A DNA stretch of 64,000 bases from Tillus elongatus. Taxonomy: Eukaryota; Arthropoda; Insecta; Coleoptera; Cleridae. Positions 31,894 through 45,000 of the stretch are shown here, piece by piece. Position numbers and translations under genes: made by a program. Numbering within the stretch: the first letter of the stretch is position 1; each line of letters begins with the position of its first letter. Below the pieces are notes generated by a model that was not told where the DNA came from, searched no databases, and saw nothing but the letters and a program-made list of their open reading frames with translations. The stretch lies in assembly GCA_964006375.1 (NCBI GenBank), contig OZ023267.1, positions 79,741,682 to 79,805,681 on the forward strand, given 5' to 3'.

Positions 31894-33189
31894 CTTACCT
31901 ACCTTGTGTTTTTGCATTTTTGTGTTTTCCATCGAATTACAATGACTGTTTGTAAGGTAAAAAAAATGATATCGTTCATCGTTTTTAAGTTATTTCAATT
32001 GTTTTGCAACTTTCACGTTTTTGGCCCATATCACAAACACATATCACAAATTGTGATAGGGCGTTTTTACCAATAGATAGCGGAACCCCATGGAAATGGC
32101 ACATTCAGAGAGCTTTTTGTTTGTATTACTAATCGAAAAAATCGAGATGCCATATACAGGGCACTCTCAAATAGTGGCTGAATTTGAAAAGTTTTCGCAG
32201 AAATGTTTTTAGTGTTTCCGTAGAAATAAATTTTTGTAAGATTTTTTTGATACGTTGGTAATTAATAATAAATGTTTAGTAAGTTATTGTAAAAAAAATT
32301 GTCGAATTTTTGTAAAAAATATAATTTTGTGTAACATTACCGAAGGCAATTTCTGTAAAAATAAATGGTGAATTTTTGTAAAAATTTTTTTTGCCAATTT
32401 TCATTTTTTTTTTAAATTTGGTTCTAAACCTGTTTGTGAATAATCATATCTTGTCAGGTGCATAAATAACTTGAAGAGGTGTGTTTGCTAGGCAAATGGG
32501 ACGTGTTTTTTCTGGAACTTTTTAAGTTTATTTTCGGAAAATCTTTGTACTTTTGGAAACAACAAAGCTATTTTAATTAGATATGGTACATTGTTAGTAC
32601 TATATAGGTAATACTGCCAACCAAATGTCCTTTTAAAACAAGACATTTTTGGCATTAAAAATATTTTACAAAAATTCTCTACCATAACGCACTTGCTGTG
32701 TCCAGACTTTTATATATCGATGAATATAGTAGCAAACCACCCATTAGGTTCTACAACCAATTATATTCAACCACAGGCAATTTTAAACATCAATGAGGGA
32801 ATGTTGCATATTGTTGTGAATGATCTCTTCATCAATTACTCTATGCCCTGAGCATCAGAGCATCTGTAGGTATTACTAAAGTCACCTTCCATATGAGAGT
32901 ATCGTAAGGCATGAACTTTCCACCAACACTAACTAGATTTTACTCATCTAATTAGAAACATAGCGCTTAATGTACAAGAATATTTTAATAAAGCGTGAGA
33001 ATGAATTCTTAAATTAATAACTTTTGCAGACGTGAGTACAATTTTACATTTTAATTAAAAGTTTAATATACGCATAGCTCAAAGAAGGATCTTACCACTT
33101 ATATATGTAATGTTACTTAAAGCTACTTAAAGGAAACATCGCTTTGCAGTAACTATTGTCTTTTAAATTATTGTATCGAACAAAGAATA
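31894..33189. other. Non-coding, T-rich
   Basis: No supported gene or clear repeat. Several poly-T and TTTTTGTAAAA words around 32220-32410. Confidence 0.4.
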
Positions 33190-33434
33190 ATTTTCTGTGG
33201 AGCTAAAAATCATGCCCCCGTAGGCGCCTATCTAAATTTAAGCTAAATATGCTGTTCACTGGGATACCCAAAGAGCCTTGTAAGTTGCGGCAGGTCATGA
33301 TAAGATCACCGCGCTTAGGCCTTTCCGTGAATGTTTTAGATCCCAAGCATGCATCCTTTCCTGGTAACAAAGTTTTTGTTTACCAACTAGCCACCAGCTC
33401 ACCTCCCGCCGCGACGTTTTTAATGGCTAAGGAT
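33190..33434 (-). pseudogene. LINE ORF2 C-terminal fragment (downstream piece)
   Basis: The minus-strand frame reads TERPKRGDLIMTCRNLQGSL then LNLDRRLRGHDF, a C-terminal pattern (R-RGDLI, LRGH) common in CR1/L2-like and Jockey-like LINEs. It is separated from the reverse transcriptase piece at 34354-34870 by a tandem-repeat insertion. Confidence 0.5.
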
Positions 33435-34353
33435 GTAAGTATGCCGTACTGAAGAGCTCTAAAGCTCTAATAAGAGCGAAACAGGTCTACGGTTCTAATT
33501 GTGGCGAGAATACATCTAGCCTTACATACTTTGTCCCTATTTTAGGGTAGAAATGGGCTAGAGCTGACAATTTACTAAATTGTTAGTTGGTTGTATACAG
33601 TCTCTATTTTTTAACACTTTGTGTTATTCGGAGCTGGCGTGACAACATACTACTTGGTTTCGCAACTAGGTGGCACCACCTTCCTTCGTCTCTCACCACT
33701 CACTTAGTGTTGGAAGGCTGGCTACCATAGCCGTTTTAATTTATAGGTGTATTTTCGCTACAATTAGTATGCCGTACTGAAGAGCTCTAATGAGAACAAA
33801 ACCTGTCTACGGTTCTAATTGTGGCGAGAATACATCTAGCCTTACATACTTTCTCCCTATATTAGGGTAGAAATGGGACAGGGCTGATAATTTACTAAAT
33901 TGTTAGTTGGTTGTATACAGTCTCTATTTTTTAACACTTTGTGTTATTTGGAGCTGTCGTGACAACATACTACTTGGTTCCGCAACTAGGTGGTGGCACG
34001 TTGCTTCGTGTCTCACCACTCACTTAGTGTTGGAAGGCTGGCTACCATAGCCGTTTTACTTTATAGGTATATTTTCGCTGCAATTAATATGCCGTACTAA
34101 AGAGCTCTAATAAGAGCGAAACCGGTCTACGGTTCTAATTGTGTCGAGAGTACATCTAGCCTTACATACTTTGTCCATATATTAGCGTAGAATGGGCCGG
34201 GGCTCACAATTTACTAAATTGTTAGTTAGTTGTATACAGTATCTATTTTTTAACACTTTGTGTTATTTGGAGCTGGCGTGACAACATACTACTTGGTTCC
34301 GCAACTAGGTGGCGGCACGTTGCTTCATGTCTCACCACTCACTTAGTGATGGT
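33435..34353. mobile_element. Tandem-repeat unit insertion (three direct copies) with about 8-bp duplication
   Basis: Three units of about 310-335 bp starting at GCCGTACTGAAGAGCTCTAA (33442), 33771 and 34091 (GCCGTACTAAAGAGC). Same family as 29492-30726. The flanks CTAAGGAT (33427-33434) and TTAAGGAT (34353-34360) match in 7 of 8 bases, and the LINE reading resumes across it, which supports insertion as a unit. Confidence 0.7.
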
Positions 34354-34870
34354 TAAGGATCTCTGGGTAGGTCTAGGTACCAAGCTGGTCCGCCATATTC
34401 TAGCAGCGGTCTTATATAGGTAATGTAGAGTAACTTGGAACACAGTAACTTGGAATATAGAGTAATGATTTACGCATGGAGAATAGCATGCGATTAGCCT
34501 TCAAGCAAACGTGGAAGATATGTGGTGACCAATCCAAGTCTTTTGTCACAATAAATCCCAGATCGGTGTATTGCTTTACTGCAGTGAGCTGGATACCAGC
34601 CATGTAATAATTCTACTTCGGATTACTTTTCCTTACATGCAATACAGAGCACTTGGAAATATTAACCGGCAGTAGCCACTGATTATACAAGTCTTCCAAT
34701 CTCTGAAGAACGTCTTGAAGTATACTTTTCTATATTCTGGGATCATGATATATTTTGACATCGTCGGCAAAAAAGGCACACTTTGATATCATAATATCTG
34801 ATAGACACAAGAAATAAATGGTTAATGAGCACATAACCTTACGGGACACTAATTGTTGCTGAGTAAAAAC
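34354..34870 (-). pseudogene. LINE reverse transcriptase fragment
   Basis: The minus strand shows CAFFADDVKIYHDP (the catalytic ADD), RLEDLYNQWLLPVNISKCSV, QYTDLGFIVTKDLDWSPHI and ANRMLFSMRKSLLYI. These are palm and thumb parts of a non-LTR reverse transcriptase with stops and small indels. Upstream palm motifs are unreadable. Confidence 0.65.
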
Positions 34871-35647
34871 ACTCCGTTCTCGCGGACGAGAAAACTGTTA
34901 TCGCTTAAAAATAGTTAATCCACCTAAGCAAGTCCTCAGCAGTCGCACTTGTTAACACTTTCTTGGGGAACCACCTAAACAGTTAGCGGTTAGTTTTTTA
35001 ATTCTGTGGTAACTTAATATGCAATTTTTGAACCGCAGCTGTTTATCTCACAACTGCCAGACTGTAAAACATGCAAAATTTATATCAACTTGTGGCAAAT
35101 CGCGAACCTAGTATACATCGGCACATGGAATAGTTCCTAGAAAATCAATAAGTGGGGTTCCACTGTGTCGCTGTATATCGCGTTGGTGTGAAAATGTATC
35201 ACGACCTTAACCGCTAAATAGATGGAAATTGTAGTGTCCTATTTAAAGCGAAACATCCTAAATATCTCATTCCAGGTTCATTTTTGTAAATATTGCTAAG
35301 ACTCCTTATTGTATATGTCAGAAGAGCCACTTTTTATGACCAATTTCAACTTAAATCTCCTATCAATGATGAGATTTACCCCTAAAATTTCAAATAGAAC
35401 ATAAAGCAAGTAATATCCTTTTTAAAATTATATTGAGAATAAGTTAAGATTGAAGCCTGTGATGAGCACTGATAATTGCAATTTTGAAAACCCAATGCCT
35501 GACAAATAGCTTTTAGACCTAACTATCGTTTCGCTAATAGAGTTAGCGTCATCAGAGGGATGAATAAAAGTTTTTCGTTGGGTCTAAAAACTGTATTGTG
35601 ATGAACTGGGTTCTCCAAATTGTACTTATATTCGGAATTACACCCTG
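34871..35647. other. Non-coding
   Basis: No supported feature. Stops in all frames and no clear repeats. Confidence 0.4.
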
Positions 35648-35960
35648 CACTAACAGCCTCGGTGGTCTAGGGGTATAAACCTGTTTCTCTGAACGCTGGG
35701 TTCGGTTCCTAGTAGTAAATTTCACTTTTTCAATACATACTGTAAAATCAACCGAATGTCTGAACGTTTCGCCTTTCGGAGGGAGGATAAAGTCTTTGGT
35801 TCCGTGAACCATCCGATGTTGGGCACGTTAAATATCCATACCCTTCTTATATAGAGGCAAGGATTCGGCGAAATTTCCAGATAGCTGGGTAAAACTGCTA
35901 CCTGGCGGCGGTGATTGGCCATAATCGCGGAAATAGACCGACGTAGAAGAAAAAACACAC
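35648..35960 (+). mobile_element. tRNA-derived SINE
   Basis: Begins with a tRNA-like head: A box GGTGGTCTAGGGGTAT (about 35662) and B box GGGTTCGGTTCC (about 35697-35708) about 35 bases apart. A body follows with CGGAGGGAGGATAAAGTC and GTTGGGCACGTTAAATATCC, a style known from insect SINEs. The 3' limit is uncertain. It is not a functional tRNA because the T stem and acceptor do not pair properly. Confidence 0.6.
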
Positions 35961-37889
35961 TGCTTGGAACATTCGGTTTAGTAGTTTGCGAGAAAATTAT
36001 AAAACTATTGAAAATTCTGTTGATATTAATAGTGCATTTCATTGATATTGTGAGTAAGATTTCATCTTATGATAATATGGTTAATGACGCAGACTGCTTG
36101 TTACTATTAGAAACAAAGTCTACAATTTATACAAAATATGATTTGACTTTTTATCTGCTGGGTGTTTAATGTTTGAACTAGTTTTAAATGTACATGTTTC
36201 CCATTTTGATTGCAGTTGCGGGGTATCTCGGTTATTAGTAATGATAGAACCTTGCGGTTTTGCGAACCCGAGCTACTTTTTTGTGAAATTAAAAATGCTG
36301 CAAACAATATTGTCATAGCCCTCTTAGTTCCCGAGCTACAGAGCGATATTGAAAATATTGCATTTTTAGGTGCCCCTTGTATTTCAGTGGTCTGACAACT
36401 TGTCAGTGAGGTAAAGACGAATCCTTTTAGAACTTTTTTACGTAGAGCTTAGTGGCGTAGTTAGCTTTGTTTCTAAATATTACTAGTTTGGAAATATTGA
36501 ATGTTTTTTTCTTTAAATGGGACACCTGTATATTTGTGAAGAAATCAATTTGCATTTTTACAAGCTTCTCCTAAATATATAATATTATGGGTCTATTTTA
36601 ATAAACAACAAATAAAATCCAAATTTTCATAATTTGCAATCAAAATTTTGCAGTATGCTGTGCAAAAATGCTGCTGTTTGTCGTTTACTTGGAAGCACGT
36701 GACAGTTCCCAGAAATTGTTTCATGTCGTGTCACTGCTTGTCGTAATTATATAAATTTTGTGTTTCGCTTTCAAATTTGGCGTTTTTTTTTGTATTTAGT
36801 TATTGTGCGAAAGTATATTTGTGACTATAGCAGTACCCCAAACTTTCGAACATTTTGAGAAATGCGATGTGTTAGCGTATTTTATACTAAGTAATGAAAT
36901 TGTTCACGAGGTATCTGGGATGTATTTTAACAGGTAAATAGTTGGTTTTCATTTATGTTTAAATACTATTACCTCCTTTTTATTTTCGATATCCAGAAAG
37001 GAGGCAACCCAATAAATCCACTTTTTACCGAATAAAAAAGAATTTACCTGGTCACGGATCATTTAACAAATCTCGTTCAAAAACATATTATAAAGAAAAT
37101 CAAGAAGTAAGTAAGTCAGAGTTTTGGCTAATGTAGAAGCTTACCCTACAAACTCCTGTAGAGTCATTGAAGGAGCGTAGGGATCCCAAATAATAAAGTT
37201 CAAAAAATTCTACACCTATACTAATTTAGGCTTGTCCAGCACCTACACCCTGGGGATGGTCAACTTCGGGTAGTCTTCTGTCATTGGTAACGGGAAAGAT
37301 GTGATATGGTTAGAGATTTTGCAATGAACGTTATATGGTCAGAATAAGCTCATTTTAGTAATTCTGGTATGTTCCTTGTGTCTGGTATTAAAACTTCTAG
37401 AAGTTTTACCGAAATTGCGCTACAGTGTGTACAAGATTTTTCTTTCGCATTAAATAACAAATCACGTGTCGTGTTGTAACACTTAATAGCTACCTTTGTG
37501 TTTGTGCAGGTATAAAAATTTTTTGAACCGGTTCCAAAATAAGTGATTGAAACATGTTTGTTGTCTCTTGTGTCTGTAGTATTTGGATAAATTGAATTAA
37601 GCGATAATTTGTATTCTTTTCTCTCTATCATTTTATCTATTATTGTAACAGAGTAGTCATTATGGAATGCTATTTGTTTATTGCTAGTTTCTGTAAAAGC
37701 AACTTGTATTTAGAATTTTACGAAAATAACTGATATTTTCGGAGAAACAAAACTTTTCTGTAAGATATCTGCCAAACTTATAATTTTACCTTCGTTACTC
37801 GTTTGGATAAGTTCATAAGTTCATAAGTGTTCATAAATAACACCCAATCAAATCGTTTTTTTTTTCTAGGAAAAAAGTTTCGTTATTTT
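35961..37889. other. Non-coding
   Basis: No supported gene. TTTAAATGGGACACCTGTAT (about 36513) resembles a word common in insect short transposons, but no ends were found. Confidence 0.35.
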
Positions 37890-38650
37890 TTGGAATTTTT
37901 AATATTTTTAGGAAACTATTACTTCCACATCGTCAATACGTGGGGAAGTATGACATCGGCGACAATATATTCGATTTTCTTTTTGCTTTAAGATCGTAAA
38001 AAGTGTCAAAACATATAGAAAATATGATTTGTGAACGAAATTTTGTTTCTCTGTCGGTCTGTATTTCTGTCTGCTTGTAGCCACGATAGCTGTAGAATGA
38101 ATTGAGGTCACGTCTTCAAATTTGGTATATGATGAGCACCCAACAAACGAACGGTTCGAAGTGATTTTGGGTAAAATCGTTACGGGGGGTAGGGGGATTA
38201 ATGGGGGGTGGTTTGGTGAAAATTTACATTTTTTTCGTTAAAACTCGAGTAATATAACGTTGTAAGGTTTTCAATTTCATCAAATATCTGGTACTTGGGA
38301 AATTAGCACTTGAATGTGTGGAGGTGGAATATCGGTGACAGAAATTTCAAATTTTTTTCTTCCTCAAACAGCGTAAAAAGTCCCAAAACGCAAAGAAAAT
38401 TTGCCTCTGGGACAAATTGTGTTTTGTCTGTCGGTTTGTCGGCCTGTATGCCGTCTGTTAGTAGGCGCAATAACTTTCGAACGAATGGGGATGTCATCTT
38501 CAAATTTGGTATCTAGTTAGCACTCGACAAAGGAACGCTCAGAAATGTCTTTGGGTAAGTTCGCTTCAGGGGCAAGGGGATAAGTGAGGTGCAATTTGGT
38601 AAAAATTAACATTTTTCGTTAAAACTCGAGTAATATAACATATCATAAGT
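37890..38650. repeat. Tandem duplication, about 370-bp unit
   Basis: Two diverged copies (about 37890-38262 and 38270-38645). Each contains TCGTAAAAAGT/GCGTAAAAAGT, TCTGTCGGT-TGT, CTTCAAATTTGGTAT, TTTGGGTAA and ends TTTTCGTTAAAACTCGAGTA. Non-coding. Confidence 0.65.
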
Positions 38651-40589
38651 TTATGGGTACATGAATACGAATATTTTCTTTGTGGTCAAATCATGGAGCC
38701 TAAATTCATTATATGAGAATGTCTCTTTGAGAAGAGTAGATTATCATAGCTATATGGAAGTTATGATTAAATTTGCAGCACTATTTTTATTCGCTACAAT
38801 AACATACTTGGTGCGTCCAAACTTTTTTGTCTAAAAAGTGCTGATACTAGAGGTCATTTTGGTTCCTTTAAAGCTTCTAATTCCTGTTGTGTAAAACTTA
38901 TCTACTTTTGTCACTAAGGTAAAAGTCAAGACACCGCAAATACGTTATGATAACGAGTTTTCGTAACATTTTCTTTTAGTATGATATAAATTAATTTTAT
39001 CTCCAACTGGGAGAGATAGCATAATCTAAACATTATAAATTTATGTGTTTATAAGCCTTATAAACCACACAATTGTGGTGCACTGCTAAAGTTTTTGGGC
39101 AAAACTGGAGTGCCTCCTTTGGCGTACACCACCTTTTAAATTTTTCATTATTTTTTTAAACATTTACTGTAATTGGCAAAGAATCCCAGCAAAACACCCA
39201 CGTTCTATCGTCCTTTAAATTTTTGATCTTTTGGGTCTTGGTCATGAGCTACAACCTCCAAGATTCTTCGCAAATATTGCTGGCTCAACATTTATTCAGG
39301 AGTCATATTTCTCTAAATCCACCGCGAGTATACTTTCTTTGTCGCTTATTCTTCGTGCAGCGTTGTCAAGGCGGTTTCTTCCTAGATCTTTATTTAACAA
39401 ACGATAATCGATACTTTGATTTTTCGATACTATAACACCAGTTTGACATTTATTTGATGTCGTCTTCCGTCCTTGCCTCCACAGGTCTTTCAATTTAAAG
39501 CTCAATTTTAACAGATTCTTTCTTTACTTTGAACTGCTCTGGTCGTAATTTAATTGAAAATGTGATAAAAGATTTTTTACCAGATACAGCAGTTTCTTTG
39601 CCCTAGGTTTAAGTAACTCATTTTGGCCCGTTTGCGGCTCCAGAAGAGCCACAAAATTAAGTTTATTTGCATTCAACTTGGCAGATACTCTTGTCAGAAC
39701 GTTTATACAACTCTACAATAAACAATTGTTATGACAAGATATTTGTTTCAAGGCTTGGTAGTGCTTCTATTAATTTTAAGTTAGTGATATTGTATTGTAC
39801 AAACGCTTACTACTTCCAAGAGAGACAGAGAGAGAAATAAAGATATACTATATTTCGAAAATTTTTATATCTATCTTAGGTCACAGTGGACATGTCGAGA
39901 TAAAAGATACAAACATATACAGCTAGTGTGTCGTAGGTAATTTGAAAGTCGAAATTGAAAAGGACGTGAAGTTGCTGCAAAGGCAATAAGGAAACGTTGT
40001 AGTTTCGTGTTGGAACTGAAAACAGAGCAGAGTTGGGAAGACAGTTCTCCCCTTTGGAGCTTGACGTGAAAATCAAAAGCTTATAAATGAAATGTCAGCT
40101 GTGAGTATGCGAGAGTTGGTGGAAGTGCGGCCGCTTGTCAACCAGAGGCGACGCCTACTATGATTGTACTCCAACGGAGAGATTTGTTACTGACTCCGAC
40201 TTTCAATACTTATATAAATCCTGTTTGTTGATTTCAATTTACACAGAGAGTTTCTCTCGCATAAAACGACCGCTTCTCGCTCTGAACAACTTTATTCAAC
40301 AATGCCGTCTATCGACAAACTTTGTCCTTTTGTAATTGCAAATAGTTTTCGGTTGTTCATTGTGCCTTTTCCCAGAACGTTAAAAAGGGGTAACAAGAAA
40401 CTAAGTAAGTTAATGGGTTGCGTCGATGTTATCTCTCGAGCTACGTTACTTTCTATTACATAGTTCACACTATTTTAAAATCTAAAATATGATTCACAAT
40501 AAAAATATACCGAAATTATTTTAATTTATAATCTGGGTCTTCACCATTGAACTGTACCATTTTCGCAACTATTGATACTTGCAAAATAA
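38651..40589. other. Non-coding
   Basis: No supported gene, RNA or repeat. A short frame at 40135-40335 has no recognisable motif. Confidence 0.35.
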
Positions 40590-40911
40590 CAAATAGAAAT
40601 ATGCTCACATAGTATGTAAGGCTAGATGTATTCTCACCATAATTAGAACCGCAGACCGGTTTCCCTCTAATTAGAGCTTACCAGTACGGTATACCAGTTA
40701 AGCGAGAACACACCTATAAACTAATACTGCTATGGTAGCCAGCCTCTTAGAACATGTTGAGATGTACGACAGGGTCACCATCTCGGTGCGGAACCAGGTA
40801 GTGTGTTGTCACGACAGCTCCAAATAACACAAAATGTTATAAAAGAGACTGTGTAAAACCGATTAACAATTGTGTAAAATGTCTATAAGGCTAGATGTAT
40901 TCACAGTATTA
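40590..40911. repeat. Single unit of the satellite-like repeat, left part
   Basis: Contains GTAAGGCTAGATGTATTCTC, GAACCGCAGACCGGTTTCCC, AGTACGGTATACCAGTT and AGCTCCAAATAACACAAAAT. It is a diverged copy of the 29492/33435 unit, in reverse order. It continues at 45690-45745 (GGAACCGCAGACCGATTTCG) because a LINE has inserted. Confidence 0.6.
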
Positions 40912-41257
40912 TGTGTATGGTGTGCTTTAGTAGTGTTAAGGTTTGTAAACAGTTCTCTATGAGAGTTTTGTGATTTCTGTGAGAAAAAAAGCCAGATAAT
41001 AGAAAAATTTTGGACTAGATTTTATCTAAGGCTAAAATCTGTAAACTGTGAGTGTGTTGAAAGAATCACTTAGTTATTGTAAGTAATAATTGAGAATATT
41101 ACTGAAATTACCTGGGTGACGGGCTTGTTATCTACATATAATGCTGCTGATAACGAAAGAATTAAATGATAGGGAATATTGATTCCCCACAATTGACTCT
41201 TAAAATAAATTAAGGCAGCACTACACCTGCCGGATATATTCTATTACTGAATTAAGA

Positions 41258-42053
41258 ATGTTGGGAAAGTCCCATAGCACAACAGAAGTTGATGAAACAG
41301 GCAAACGTAAAAAACACGCTGAAAAAATAGATCCCTTTAAAAGAAGTAAAAAAATAAATAGGTCACCAAACTCAAAAGATAAACTCATGGATAGACTAAA
41401 TGAGACAACGCCGGGGAGCCAAGCTGGGGCTACATTGGGAGAAAGCGACGAGCTATTAACCTTGATGCGAAACATGGCATCAGATATTCGAGAAATGAGA
41501 AGGGAAAATTCAGAATTAAGGAGAAGCATCGAAGAAATTAGAGGACAAATGAAAACGAGAGAAGAGGAACATCGAAAGCAAACAAGCATATTGCACACCA
41601 AGATACAGTTACTAGAAAAAAGGTTTGAACAACAGGAAAGAAGAGCACGCAGGAACAATTTGCTAATTAAGGGTGACATGGGTGAGACAGGCGATGATAT
41701 AAAGAAGATCGTCCAAGAGTTTTTCAGAAAAGAGTTGAATATTGACCCAGAAGTGGATTCAGAGTATAATATTAGGGGTAAGAAAAACATGCTGGTTGTT
41801 GAGATGAGAAACTGGGAAGCCAAGCAGACAGTGATGAGAACAAAGAGACAACTGAAGGGACGACCGATATACATAGAAGACGACCTTACGCAGAAGGAAT
41901 CACAATTTCAGTTCCAGCTTAGGAAAGTGGCCCGCGATAAAAAAAGTAGGCTGCAATGTAAGCGTAGGATACAACAAAATTAAGATAGATGGTAAATGGT
42001 TCTATTGGAATGAGGAATCTGGTCAAATTACCGAGGAAATGTCAAAAAACTGA
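41258..42053 (+). pseudogene. LINE ORF1, one single-base indel
   Basis: The protein has a basic N-terminus (KRKKHAEKIDPFKRSKKI), a long coiled coil (about residues 65-130, SELRRSIEEIRGQMKTREEE), then RRARRNNLLIKGDM opening an RNA-recognition-motif-like domain (VVEMRNWEAKQTVMRTKRQL). In an A7 run at 41939-41945 the frame is lost. The next frame continues plausibly (KIDGKWFYWNEESGQITEEM) to TGA 42051-42053. One base too many in a homopolymer is either a mutation or a sequencing error. It ends in the slippery heptamer described separately. Role: RNA-binding chaperone of the retrotransposon particle. Confidence 0.75.
42044..42050 (+). promoter_or_regulatory. Candidate -1 ribosomal frameshift site A AAA AAC
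   Basis: The heptamer is in the correct phase for ORF1 (TCA AAA AAC TGA) and sits directly before the ORF1 stop. A -1 slip puts ribosomes into the ORF2 frame (CTG AAT AGT...). ORF2 has no in-frame ATG between its preceding stop (42011-42013) and the endonuclease domain. A downstream stem was not established. Confidence 0.6.
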
Positions 42054-45000
42054 ATAGTCAAGTACATAGCGAGCAGGGAAGTTTAGTTTGTGGTGATGGG
42101 CTTACAAATAACTGTGTGACGAGAGACATACACGGTCTCAGAATTGTTTTTTGGAATATCCATGGTTACTCCAGACTTTATGAATTAAACAATGAAGAAG
42201 AGTATTTTTTAAGTAAGCATGATGTTATTTGTTTGTGTGAGACTTGGTTGACCAATGATGAGTATGAGCTGCCCGCCTACCTAAACAAATTTAGTTCCGT
42301 ACATTCTGCCGCAATCAAACACAGAGACAGGGGTAGGGCTAGTGGTGGCCTGCTTACGCTGGTTCGCCAAGGTTTACAATTTAGTATAATTGAAAGCAAT
42401 GAGTATACTCTGTTTGTAAAGTTAAATTTGTATATAAAGATAGTTGTTGGGTACGTGTACCTGAATCCATCTCTATATAACCACTATTGTATTTTTATGC
42501 TTGAGGAAATCATAAGAGATGTCTTCACGCAAAGTGAGGATGATGTGATCGTAACAGGTGGCGACTTTAACGCTAGAATTGGACCTCTTAACCAACTTGA
42601 TGGATTTTTCCATGTACTGTCTGACCACGTCGGCACAGAGAGGGGTTCTTTAGATGGAACTATAAATCAAAGAGGCAGCCTACTGGCTGAACTTATGGAG
42701 AGTTATGGCTTCATGGTTTTGAATGGTAGATTGGAAGACTATGTCGGACAGTTTACATACATAAGCGCATCGGGTAAGAGTACAGTAGATTTGGTATGGG
42801 TACGCTGTTTCTATAGTCATTTAGTGAGAAGCTTTGAAGTCGTCGATGAGGTGTTTGTCTCTGATCATTTGCCTGTCTCGACGGGCTTGAATGTACCTTG
42901 CAGACAACCACTGCAACACGAAAGACACAGAGATAACTTCGAGACAGTCGTTAGAGGGGACCATGGTAAGGCTCAATCTTTTAGAAATATCTTAACTGAA
43001 TCATATAGACTGAGTAATGTAAGTAGTCTGGGGGGTTGCGTCAAGGTGTTGTATAGTAATTTCTGCTCTGCTCTATTTGAAACGTCACAATTTTTAGGGT
43101 TAATAAGGTGTATAAAGATAAAGTTGGTATATTATGGAACATCTTCACATAAACCCTGGTACGATCTAGAATGTGTTTTACTAAAGAGGTCTGTTAGAAA
43201 ATTATATAGAAATTTTAAAAGAAATGTAAATAATTCGGAACATTTTCAGAAATACATAGATGAAAAAAGAAACTACAAGCAACTGTTAACAGCAAGAAAG
43301 CACAGCTATAATTTGATGGTAAAACAAAAACTTTTAAATATAAACAACACAGTAGACTTCTGGAAAACATTAAATAATTTAAAAAACGTGAAAAGGGACC
43401 CGAGTAACAAGATTTCACCTGAAACATTGATATGTTATTATCGACAGTATTACCGGGCACAGCCTACGGACGCACATGCATTTCACGATGCTAAACACCC
43501 TTACCTTGAAGGGTTCATTACTATAGAAGAGCTGCATGTTGCACTTAGAAAGCTGAAAAACAACAAGACACCAGGGCCTGATTTAATAACAAGTGAGTTT
43601 TACAAGGGTCTGCCAGACAGTTGGCTGAATTACTTGCTGGATTTGTTTAACATCATACTTGAGATAGAATAAGTTCCAGTCGAGTGGATGAGGACAAAGT
43701 TTTGTCATATTTATAAAGGGGGCGATAAAAGCTTGCCAGAATCTTATCGATTCATAGCACTAATAAATCATATTGTGAAATTGTTTACTCAAATACTGTA
43801 CAACCGGATCAGCGAATTTACAGAACAGCATGAAATTTTGCCAGAATGCCAAGCTGGATTTAGACAGGGAAGAAGCTGCGAGGATAATATATTTGTTTTG
43901 AACGCTGTAATTAGTTCCAATATTAGATTAAGGGGTAGAAAAGCGTATGCTGTTTTTGTGGACTATAAAAAGGCTTTTGACAGTATTGAGAGAACGGTAC
44001 TGTGGTTGAAATTGTACAGGGCAGGAGTGAGCGCAAAGCTCATACGACTGATACGAGACATGTACGATAAAGCAGTTATAAGTGTCGAGAAACCAGAAAA
44101 GCAGATTGAGTGTGTACCTATAACAAGAGGCATACTACAGGGATATAGTTTGAGCCCGCTGCTGTTTTCTCTGTCCACTGCAGATATGCCGTCCTTCTTC
44201 GAAGAAAGAAATGCCAATGGCTTACCGTTAAATAGCTGTGTGCAGATAACTATGTTGATGTATGCAGATGACCTCGTTATTTTGGCTGATTCACCCATTA
44301 ATTTGCAGAGGAACATAGCCATATTACATGAGTACAGCACAATGTCAGGACTGGAACTGAACATAACCAAAACAAAGATCGTAATTTTTAGGAAAGGTGC
44401 TGCTGTTGCTAAACATAAGTTTTACTATGATAGGCAAAGCCTGGACATTGTGAACGAGTATACCTATCTGGGGATTCCTTTCAAATTTAACGGTATATAC
44501 CACGAAGCATGTAAGAGGAGAGTGAGTGAGGCAAACATCAGTCTGGGAGCTGTTAGGCACGCGCTTACAGGGGTAGGTAATGCCGGATACACGACAAGTC
44601 TTAAGTTGTTTACCTCAGTTGTGGTGCCGGCCTTGAGTTATGCAGCTGGTATTTGGGGGCTCAGATACACTGAGAATGTGGAGGTTATACAGAGCAGATT
44701 CTTAAAGAGTCAGAATTTTCTCCTCAGGAACACGCCCGGTTACATACTGCGCCTTGAATTTAACCTACCAAGGCTGGGATATTATGTGCTGAGAGCGGCG
44801 CTACATCTACTCTTAAAGCTCAATAGCATGCAGAGGGACAGGTATCCTGCGGTTGCTTTGGAACAGCTGAAATATTTGGATTCCTCAACCACAAATATAA
44901 TCGGTCTTAATTGGTTTAGTCAGCTAAAAGGCATACTAGCGGGGATCGGAGTGGAGGGCACGGATATTTTAACCAATTTACGCGAGAATGACATAACAAC

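Noticed and set aside
35648..35720. A genuine tRNA gene
   Set aside because: The tRNA-like head has mismatched stems and a SINE-type body follows.
41221..41874. 217-codon frame on the minus strand
   Set aside because: It is the antisense shadow of the LINE ORF1 coiled coil, Ser/Leu/Phe-rich from complemented Lys/Glu codons.
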